Origin: CAZKTF01 sp964555565
GTDB lineage: Bacteria > Planctomycetota > JAJSAM01 > JAKLKS01
Direction: 5' to 3'
Assembly: GCA_964555565.1 (NCBI GenBank)
Contig: CAZKTF010000039.1
Span: 1 to 19,971, forward strand
Length of the DNA: 19,971 nt
Positions within the stretch are counted from its first letter, which is position 1. Each line of letters begins with the position of its first letter. This document shows, piece after piece, positions 6,803-12,352 of the stretch. Under the pieces are notes generated by a model. It was not told where the DNA came from, ran no database searches, and saw only the letters and a list, made by a program, of their open reading frames with translations. Made by a program: the position numbers and the translations under genes.

Positions 6803-8738
6803 TTTCTCGCAACACCCGCCGGTCGCCGACGCGCACCGTGAAGCCGGTCGAGTCCAGGTGTTCCAGGAACGGGATCCCGTACTTCCGCGTGGCCCCGAGG
6901 AGGTCCTTCAGGTCGGCGGGGGCGATCCCGCCCGAGGCGCGGATCCGCTCCGCGACCTTCCGCTTGCCCTCCGCCACGGCAGCCGCGTGCAGGATCACGC
7001 CCTCCCGGAGCCTGAGGACCTGCCCCTGCTCGACCAGGAGGCCGAGCAGTCCCGCGGCCTCCTCCGCCCCGAGCCCGAGGAGGTCGGGGACCTCGTCCTC
7101 CCGCGGCGTCGCGAAGCCCCCCTCGCGCAGCACCCCCTCCAGGCGCCGCAGCGCCTCGGCCTGTCGCGGGGAGAGCGTGGCCCCCCGCCCCGCCAGCCGC
7201 GCGCGGCCCCCGGGGAGGGCCTCGACCGCCCCCTCGGCGGCGAGGCCCTCCACGGCGGCGTCCACGACTCCCGGCGCGGCATCGACCTCCCCCCGCAGTT
7301 CGGCCAGCCGCATGGCGTCGCGGAGGGGATGGGCCCGGTGGAAGGCCTCCAGGGCCGCCCGCACCCCGTCCCGGACGCGACCCCAGGCGGCCGGGTGGAG
7401 GTGGACCCCGTCGCGGAGCGCGACGACCTCGCGCGCCGCCGCCAGCCCCTCGAGGAGGGCGCGGACCTCGGGGACGCGGCGCCTGACCGCGCTCGCGAGG
7501 CCCGCGGCATCCGCCCCCTGCCCCCCCGCGGCCCGGAGGACGGAGCGTAGGGCCGCCCTGGGGTCCGAGAGCCCCTGTTCCCGCTCCCGGAGCGCCTCCA
7601 CCGTCCCGGGGCGCCGCCGGAGACGCCGCCGCAGGGCCTCCCCCAGGACCACGCCGCCCCCGAGCGTCGCCGCCGGGGAGGGCACCCGGAGGAGGAACCG
7701 GTCCCCGGGAGCGGCGACCACCGGCTCCTCGAGGAGGATCTGGGCGTAGGCCTCCTCGCCCGGGGGGGCCTCGTTCCCCTCGAGGAGGAGGAGCTTCCCC
7801 AGGGCCTCCGCGGTCCCCACGTGCATCCGGACGGGGACGGGGTGCCGCAGCGGCTTCTTCCCCTCGGCCGTGCAGCGGAACCGCACGTCGAGGAGCGTCG
7901 AGGCCCGGAACAGGCCCGGCTCCGCCACGACCATCCCGCGGCGGACCGTGTGGTAGTCCACGTCGGCCAGGTTGAGCGCGGTCCGGTGGCCCGCCGAGGC
8001 CTCGGCGACGTCGTGGTGGTAGGCCTGGACGCCCCGGACCCGGACGAGACGCCCCCCCGGGAGCAGCTCCACGCGGTCCTCGCGGCGCACGGTGCCGCCG
8101 AGGGGGATGCCGGTCACCACGGTCCCGTGCCCCGCCGAGGTGAAGACGCGCTGCACGGGCATCCGGAAGGGCCCGGCGGCGTCCCGCGGGGTGGCCTGGC
8201 GGAGGAGGCGGGAGAGCCCCTCGCGGAGCGCGGGGATCCCCTCGCCCGTGGCGTTGCTCACGGGGAACAGCGCGGCCCCCTCGAGGAAGGTCCCGCGGAG
8301 GAGGGCCCGGACGTCCTCCGCGACCAGTTCCCGCATGTCGGGCTCGACGAGGTCGATCTTGGTGATGGCCACCGCGCCGGTGCGCAACCCGAGCAGCGTC
8401 ATGATCTGCAGGTGCTCGCGGGTCTGCGGCATCACGCCGTCGTCCGCGGCCACGACCAGGAGGACCACGTCCATGCCCGTGGCGCCCGCCACCATGTTCC
8501 GCACGAACCGTTCGTGGCCGGGGACGTCCACGATCCCCACCTCGGTCCCGTCGTCGAGGCGCCACTCGGCGTAGCCGATGTCGATGGTCAGGCCCCGGTC
8601 GCGTTCCTCCTTCAGACGGTCGGTGTCGGTCTCCCCGCCCACGAGCGCCCGCACGAGGGAGGTCTTCCCGTGGTCGATGTGGCCGGCGGTCCCGAGCGTC
8701 AGCCCGAGGACGCGGCCGGGGCGCGGGGGCTCGGGCAT
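6792..8738 (-). CDS. selB: Selenocysteine-specific translation elongation factor SelB
   Basis: SelB is a GTPase that carries Sec-tRNA(Sec) to the ribosome at UGA codons marked by a SECIS hairpin. The protein (648 residues from ATG 8738) has G1 GHIDHGKT (19-26), the SelB-typical ETDTDRLKEERDRGLTIDIG switch region (36-55), G3 DVPGHE (71-76) and G4 TKID (126-129). Beta-barrel domains II and III follow, then a long C-terminal winged-helix region ending LDSTGFTVRVGDRRVL, which is the mRNA-binding part in SelB. EF-Tu lacks that extension and has NKxD. An upstream in-frame ATG at 8756 exists, but TACACT lies exactly 7 nt before ATG 8738, favouring a leaderless start there. The stop TGA falls inside a hairpin repeat. 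No selA, selD or tRNA(Sec) gene is seen in the window. A likely client selenoprotein lies at 14525-15511. Confidence 0.95.
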   Translation of the reverse strand: MPEPPRPGRVLGLTLGTAGHIDHGKTSLVRALVGGETDTDRLKEERDRGLTIDIGYAEWRLDDGTEVGIVDVPGHERFVRNMVAGATGMDVVLLVVAADDGVMPQTREHLQIMTLLGLRTGAVAITKIDLVEPDMRELVAEDVRALLRGTFLEGAALFPVSNATGEGIPALREGLSRLLRQATPRDAAGPFRMPVQRVFTSAGHGTVVTGIPLGGTVRREDRVELLPGGRLVRVRGVQAYHHDVAEASAGHRTALNLADVDYHTVRRGMVVAEPGLFRASTLLDVRFRCTAEGKKPLRHPVPVRMHVGTAEALGKLLLLEGNEAPPGEEAYAQILLEEPVVAAPGDRFLLRVPSPAATLGGGVVLGEALRRRLRRRPGTVEALREREQGLSDPRAALRSVLRAAGGQGADAAGLASAVRRRVPEVRALLEGLAAAREVVALRDGVHLHPAAWGRVRDGVRAALEAFHRAHPLRDAMRLAELRGEVDAAPGVVDAAVEGLAAEGAVEALPGGRARLAGRGATLSPRQAEALRRLEGVLREGGFATPREDEVPDLLGLGAEEAAGLLGLLVEQGQVLRLREGVILHAAAVAEGKRKVAERIRASGGIAPADLKDLLGATRKYGIPFLEHLDSTGFTVRVGDRRVLRERGV

Positions 8739-8745
8739 GGCGCAG

Positions 8746-8751
8746 AGTGTA
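8746..8751 (-). promoter_or_regulatory. Candidate -10 (TACACT) for leaderless selB mRNA
   Basis: On the minus strand TACACT is followed by CTGCGCC and then ATG (8738). Transcription would start about 7 nt after the hexamer, at the A of the start codon. The CoA-binding gene shows the same arrangement (TAGCCT, CTGCCTC, GTG). No clear -35 is seen; the degenerate repeat core GGGGTCCGACCCC lies in its place. Confidence 0.5.
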
Positions 8752-8761
8752 CACATGCCGG

Positions 8762-8774
8762 GGGGTCGGACCCC
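8762..8774. repeat. Degenerate repeat core upstream of selB
   Basis: GGGGTCGGACCCC differs from the usual core only at the central base (G instead of A/T). It stands alone, without a paired foot, 11 bp upstream of the selB -10 hexamer. Confidence 0.7.
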
Positions 8775-8780
8775 GGGCGC

Positions 8781-8877
8781 GTGGGTGACGGCGTCCCCGA
8801 AGTGTAGCGAGGGCGGTGCGCGAGGGGCGGTGCCCCGCGCGTGGTGAGGCTCCCCGAGGGGTCAGACCCCGGGCGCC
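8781..8877 (-). repeat. 97-bp inverted repeat flanking selB, copy b
   Basis: Reverse complement of 6570-6666 with a single mismatch. It begins (on the minus strand) with a family B right foot that here has no left partner. The promoter-like TACACT inside this copy (8801-8806, minus strand) points toward selB. Confidence 0.95.
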
Positions 8878-8890
8878 GACGTCCATGCAC

Positions 8891-8984
8891 GGGGTCAGAC
8901 CCCGCGCGGCCGTAAGGGTCAGACCTCGCGCGCTACTCAGGCGTGCCCTCGAGCTGAGCCCGTCGGCGCGCGGGGTCTGACCCC
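8891..8984. repeat. Isolated core plus hairpin repeat family C, copy 2
   Basis: An isolated foot GGGGTCAGACCCCGCGCGG (8891-8909) is followed by a complete family C element (8916-8984, 69 bp) in inverted orientation to copy 1, identical at 61 of 69 positions. Feet GGGTCAGACCTCGCGCGC and GCGCGCGGGGTCTGACCCC pair with the conserved T-G wobble. Located between selB and recJ, which are divergent. Confidence 0.85.
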
Positions 8985-9023
8985 TTGCGTGGCCGGGCCC
9001 GTCAGCCTGTCGGGATCGGGCCG

Positions 9024-9029
9024 TACAGT
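9024..9029 (+). promoter_or_regulatory. Candidate -10 (TACAGT) for recJ
   Basis: TACAGT lies 22 bp before the GTG start of recJ and outside the repeats. A start about 7 nt downstream would place the 5' end close to a five-codon reading frame (ATG 9038, MREDA) whose TGA overlaps the recJ GTG. No clear -35 hexamer. Confidence 0.4.
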
Positions 9030-9051
9030 CCGGGCACATGAGGGAGGACGC

Positions 9052-10872
9052 GTGACGCCGGCCGCGGCGGGGCCGACGGGGCTCAGGGCCCCCGGTCGAG
9101 GGCCGGGCCCGGGGTCCTCCGCGCGGAGGAACGGGAGGCCCCGCCCCTCCCGCTGGGTCCTGCCCGCGGCACCGGCCGGGGACGCGGCCGCGCTCGCGGA
9201 GGCCCTCGGGGTTCCCCCGCTGGTGGCGCTGCTCCTCGTCCGCCGCGGGGTCGCCGACCCCGAGGCGGCCCGGCGCTTCCTCCGTCCCGACCCGTCGCAG
9301 CTGCACGAGCCCGACCTCCTCCCGGGCATGGAGGCCGCGACCGCCCGGATCGCCGCCGCGGTGAAGGGGCGGGAGCGGATCGCCGTCTACGGCGACTACG
9401 ACGTGGACGGGGTCTGCGGGACGGCGGTCATGATGCGCGTGCTCGCCGCGCTGGGGGCCGACGCGGTGGCCTACCTCCCCCACCGCACCGAGGGGTACGG
9501 GTTCAACGACGAGGCGGTGCGGCGGCTCGCGGCGGACGGGGTCCGGCTGGTCGTCACCGTGGACCACGGGTCGCGGGCCCACGGGGAGATCGCGCTCGCG
9601 CGGTCGCTCGGGATGGAGGTGGTGGTGACCGACCACCACCTCCCGGGGGACGGTCCGGTCCCCCCCGCCGTGGCGATCGTGAACCCCCGGTGCACGGGCT
9701 CCGCCTACCCCTTCCCCTGGCTCTGCGGGACCGGCGTGGCCTTCAAGCTCGCGTGGGCGGTCGCCCGGCGGGTCTCCGGGAGCGCGCGGGTCCCGGCCCC
9801 GCTGCGGTCCACCCTGGCGGAGTCGCTGTCGCTCGTGGCCCTGGCGACCGTGGCCGACGTGGTCCCGCTCGTGGACGAGAACCGCGCCGCCGTGGTCTAC
9901 GGGCTCGCGCTGCTCCGGAGGAGCCCCTCGCCCGGGATCCGGGCCCTGATGGAGGTGGCGCGCCTCACGGGGACGGAGCCCACCGCGGAGGACGTGGGGT
10001 TCCGCCTCGCCCCGCGCCTCAACGCGGCGGGGAGGCTCGGGCACGCGGACCGGGCGCTGGAGCTCCTCCTCACCGCCGACCCGGACCGGGCGCGGGCGCT
10101 GGCGGAGGAGATCGACGGGGAGAACACGTCGCGCCGGGACCTGGAGCGGCGGATCGCCGCGGAGGCGCGGGCGGTCGTGCCGCTCTCGCCGGGGGGGGAG
10201 CCCCCGGCGGGCATCGTGGTGGCCTCCGACGCCTGGCACCTCGGCGTGGTGGGGATCGTGGCGGCACGGCTGGCGGAGGAGTTCCACCGGCCCTCGGTGG
10301 TCATCGCGATGGACGGACCCGCGGGGCGCGGCTCGGCCCGCTCGGTGGCGGGCTTCCACCTGGAGCGCGCGCTCGCGGCCTGCGGGGACCACCTCCTCAC
10401 CCACGGGGGGCACGCCGCGGCGGCCGGCCTGGCGGTGGCCCGCGACCGCGTCGCCCCCTTCGCCGAGGCCTTCCGCCGGCACGCCGAGGAGCACCTCCCG
10501 GCCGGGGACCGCGAGCCCTCGCTCCTCCTCGACGCGAGGGTGCCTCTCGGGGAGCTCGAACCCGGGCTCGTCCGGGCCCTCGACCGCCTCGCCCCGCACG
10601 GCGAGGGGAACCCGCCGCCGCTGCTGCTGGCCGAGGGCCTGCGCGTGGTCGGCTCCCCGCGCGTGATGGGACGGGGCGGCGAGCACCTCGCCTTCCACGT
10701 GCGCGACGGGGCGGGGGCCGTGCGCCGCGCCGTGTTCTTCGGCGGGGCCCCGCGGCTCCCCGAGATCCTCGCCGGCGCCCCGGGCGACCTCTCCCTCGCC
10801 TTCCGTCCGGAGATCGATCGGTTCCGCGGCGGCGCCGAGGTGCAGCTGATGGTGCGGGACGTGAGGTGCTGA
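9052..10872 (+). CDS. recJ: Single-stranded-DNA-specific exonuclease RecJ
   Basis: RecJ degrades single-stranded DNA 5' to 3' in recombination and mismatch repair; it belongs to the DHH phosphoesterase superfamily. Visible are the metal-binding motif VYGDYDVDG (residues 112-120), TVDHG in the next strand, the signature DHH (194-196) in VVTDHHLPGD, LATVADVVPL, and the DHHA1 domain with GRGSARSVAGFHLERAL and GGH (452-454). The C-terminal OB-like segment is present. Length is 606 residues, slightly above the usual 560-580 because of a Gly/Pro/Arg-rich N-terminal tail of about 35 residues before WVLPAAPAG. GTG at 9052 is chosen because GGGAGG stands 4 nt upstream. An upstream GTG at 8989 would begin just after the repeat at 8972-8984 and just before the TACAGT hexamer and is less likely. 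The gene is divergent from selB. Confidence 0.94.
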   Translation: MTPAAAGPTGLRAPGRGPGPGSSARRNGRPRPSRWVLPAAPAGDAAALAEALGVPPLVALLLVRRGVADPEAARRFLRPDPSQLHEPDLLPGMEAATARIAAAVKGRERIAVYGDYDVDGVCGTAVMMRVLAALGADAVAYLPHRTEGYGFNDEAVRRLAADGVRLVVTVDHGSRAHGEIALARSLGMEVVVTDHHLPGDGPVPPAVAIVNPRCTGSAYPFPWLCGTGVAFKLAWAVARRVSGSARVPAPLRSTLAESLSLVALATVADVVPLVDENRAAVVYGLALLRRSPSPGIRALMEVARLTGTEPTAEDVGFRLAPRLNAAGRLGHADRALELLLTADPDRARALAEEIDGENTSRRDLERRIAAEARAVVPLSPGGEPPAGIVVASDAWHLGVVGIVAARLAEEFHRPSVVIAMDGPAGRGSARSVAGFHLERALAACGDHLLTHGGHAAAAGLAVARDRVAPFAEAFRRHAEEHLPAGDREPSLLLDARVPLGELEPGLVRALDRLAPHGEGNPPPLLLAEGLRVVGSPRVMGRGGEHLAFHVRDGAGAVRRAVFFGGAPRLPEILAGAPGDLSLAFRPEIDRFRGGAEVQLMVRDVRC

Positions 10873-10888
10873 GGAGCCAAGGGGTCAA

Positions 10889-10974
10889 GGGGTCAGACCT
10901 CGGGCGTTTGCAAACAGTGGTCTTGACCCCTCGCGCCGCTCGCCAACGTTTGCAAACGACTGGGGTCTGACCCC
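10889..10974. repeat. Hairpin repeat, family A, copy 3
   Basis: An 86-bp element, same length as copy 1. Feet GGGGTCAGACCTCGGGCG and CGACTGGGGTCTGACCCC, each followed inward by GTTTGCAAAC; the centre contains CCCTCGCGCCGCTCG. It lies 16 bp after the recJ stop. Confidence 0.88.
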
Positions 10975-11029
10975 TGGCTCCGCCCTCGCGTCGCTCGCCA
11001 CTGTTTCCAAACGCCTGAGGTCTGACCCC
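10975..11029. repeat. Additional family A half element before the DedA gene
   Basis: After the complete element comes another centre (CCCTCGCGTCGCTCG) and an inverted left arm at 10998-11029, CCACTGTTTCCAAACGCCTG then AGGTCTGACCCC. The inner box is TTTCCAAA rather than TTTGCAAA. The overall order left-right-left shows that the halves can be added stepwise. It ends 18 bp before the DedA start codon. Confidence 0.8.
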
Positions 11030-11047
11030 TCGTGCGACGATCGCAGG

Positions 11048-11740
11048 GTGCTCGAGTGGATCCGGGACCTGCTCCAGATGAACGTCGAGCTGGTGCAGGC
11101 GGGGGGCTACGCGGGGATCCTCCTGCTCATGGCCGTGGAGTCCTCCTTCATCCCCTTCCCGAGCGAGGTGGTCGTCCCCCCCGCGGGCTACCTCGTGGCG
11201 CGCGGCGTCATGGACCCGTGGGCGGTGATGGCCGCCGCGGTGGCGGGGTCGCTGCTCGGGGCCTGGTTCAACTACTGGTTCGCGATCCGCGTGGGGCGCC
11301 CCTTCTTCCACCGGTACGGGAAGTGGTTCCTGGTGAAGGAGGCGTCCATCGACCGGGCGGAGCAGTTCTTCCGCCGCCACGGGGAGATCGGGACCTTCGT
11401 CGGGCGGCTCGTCCCCGTGGTGCGCCAGCTCATCTCGATCCCGGCGGGCATGGCGCGGATGGACCCGGCGCGGTTCACCCTCTACACCGCCCTCGGCTCC
11501 GGGACCTGGTGCGGCGTGCTGCTCGGGGTCGGGTGGTCCATCGGGCGGCACTCCGACCACCTGGACGCGGCCGCAGTGGCGGAGCTCTCCCGCCGCTGGT
11601 CCCTCTGGCTGCTGCCCGTCCTCGCGGTCGTCGTCCTGGCCTACGTCCTCGCGCGCCGCCGCCGCGCGCGGGCCGTCGCCGCCGCGGGGGGGCCCCCGGG
11701 GACCCCGGCGGGCGCGGACGCGGAGCCCCCCGGGCCGTGA
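11048..11740 (+). CDS. DedA family membrane protein (VTT domain)
   Basis: A 230-residue integral membrane protein of the DedA/VTT (SNARE-associated) family. Members are linked to lipid-carrier flipping and membrane homeostasis. Family features are ESSFIPFPSE (residues 31-40, with the conserved acidic residues), GAWFNYWFAIRVGR, and the re-entrant segment GRLVPVVRQLISIPAGMARM with Arg120, Pro123 and Arg126. A final membrane helix about residues 180-200 is followed by an Arg-rich, then Pro/Gly-rich cytoplasmic tail. The GTG start at 11048 gives a family-like N-terminus (MLEWIRDLL); an ATG at 11078 is an alternative. Its upstream region is hairpin repeat up to 18 bp before the start, so any promoter must lie within or before the repeats. 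Exact substrate is unknown. Confidence 0.9.
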   Translation: MLEWIRDLLQMNVELVQAGGYAGILLLMAVESSFIPFPSEVVVPPAGYLVARGVMDPWAVMAAAVAGSLLGAWFNYWFAIRVGRPFFHRYGKWFLVKEASIDRAEQFFRRHGEIGTFVGRLVPVVRQLISIPAGMARMDPARFTLYTALGSGTWCGVLLGVGWSIGRHSDHLDAAAVAELSRRWSLWLLPVLAVVVLAYVLARRRRARAVAAAGGPPGTPAGADAEPPGP

Positions 11741-11847
11741 GGCGTCCCGTCGCCTCCGTCGTCGGCGGGTCCTCCTGCTCGAAGGAGGAGTACCCGGCGG
11801 CGGCCCTGCGGCTCGCCGTGGCGGCGGTGGAGGCCCGCCCGCCGTGA
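11737..11847 (+). CDS. Possible 36-residue ORF overlapping the DedA stop (weak)
   Basis: GTG at 11737 overlaps the DedA stop as GTGA, and the frame runs to TGA 11845-11847. The start of the peptide, VASVVGGSSCSKEEY, faintly recalls the N-terminal Gly-rich loop of LOG/TIGR00725-type nucleotide-binding proteins, but the rest does not continue that fold. It may be a remnant or chance, in the 111-bp gap before the convergent CoA-binding gene. Included only because of the coupling-type overlap. Confidence 0.2.
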   Translation: MRRPVASVVGGSSCSKEEYPAAALRLAVAAVEARPP

Positions 11848-11851
11848 CTCC

Positions 11852-12286
11852 TCAGGCCGGGCGCCGCCCCCCCGGGAGGAGCCGCACCAGCTCCTTCGCC
11901 ACGCAGAGGTCCATCACGACCGTGAGGCCCGCGGCGCGCGCCCGCTCCGCCGCCGCCTCGTGCACGACCCCCTCCTGGAGCCAGATCGCGCGGGCCCCCG
12001 CCGCGATCGCCTCCTCCACCACCCCGGGGACGTGCTCCGGCGCGCGGAAGACGTCCACCAGGTCCACGGGGCCCGGGACCTCCCGGAGCGAGGACAGGAC
12101 CTTCTCGCCGAGGACCTCGCCGCCTCCCGGCCGCACGGGGAAGCACCGGTACCCGGACCGCTGCATCGCCCGCATGACGCCGTGGGAGGGGCGGGCGGGG
12201 TCCGGGGAGGCCCCGACCACGGCCACGGTGCGCACGCGTCGGAGGAGTTCGAGGAGCGCGCCGTCGGGGGGGTTGGCGAAGGGCAC
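11852..12286 (-). CDS. CoA-binding domain protein (YccU-like)
   Basis: A 144-residue single-domain Rossmann protein of the CoA-binding (CoA_binding_2 / YccU) family. The nucleotide-binding loop TVAVVGASPDPARPSHGVM is near the N-terminus, followed by YRCFPVRPGG, PVDLVDVFRAPEHVP and AIWLQEGVVHEAA, all in the usual order, and a final CVAKELVRLL. The family binds CoA or related nucleotides; the physiological role is unclear. GTG at 12286 is chosen because it gives the normal N-terminal length and lies 7 nt after a TAGCCT hexamer, implying a leaderless transcript; the frame is open far upstream only because it is antisense to the peptidase gene. Divergent from the M28 peptidase gene with a 66-bp gap. 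Confidence 0.88.
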   Translation of the reverse strand: MPFANPPDGALLELLRRVRTVAVVGASPDPARPSHGVMRAMQRSGYRCFPVRPGGGEVLGEKVLSSLREVPGPVDLVDVFRAPEHVPGVVEEAIAAGARAIWLQEGVVHEAAAERARAAGLTVVMDLCVAKELVRLLPGGRRPA

Positions 12287-12293
12287 GAGGCAG

Positions 12294-12299
12294 AGGCTA
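12294..12299 (-). promoter_or_regulatory. Candidate -10 (TAGCCT) for the leaderless CoA-binding gene
   Basis: TAGCCT on the minus strand, then CTGCCTC, then GTG. The spacing of 7 nt equals that at selB, and the spacer shares CTGC followed by a terminal C. No Shine-Dalgarno is present before the GTG, consistent with leaderless initiation. Confidence 0.45.
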
Positions 12300-12352
12300 T
12301 CGGCCCGGAGTTCCCGCGGGGAGGAAGCCCGGCGCGCGGGAGAATGATTCCC

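Noticed and set aside
6792..8738. EF-Tu or other translational GTPase instead of SelB
   Set aside because: The TKID motif, the DTDRLKEE switch sequence, the length of 648 residues and the winged-helix C-terminus are SelB-specific.
8757..9051. tRNA(Sec) gene next to selB
   Set aside because: I looked for a long-variable-arm tRNA with a GG(T)TCRA-type T loop in the gap and on its other strand; only hairpin repeats are seen.
6640..10698. A 1352-codon open frame on the minus strand covering selB and recJ
   Set aside because: It is antisense to recJ and out of frame with selB, rich in Arg/Gly/Pro as expected of high-GC shadow frames, and stays open only because stops are rare at this GC content.
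11960..12352. Upstream extension of the M28 peptidase frame to 11960
   Set aside because: That stretch is antisense to the CoA-binding gene and would hide the signal peptide that begins at 12353.
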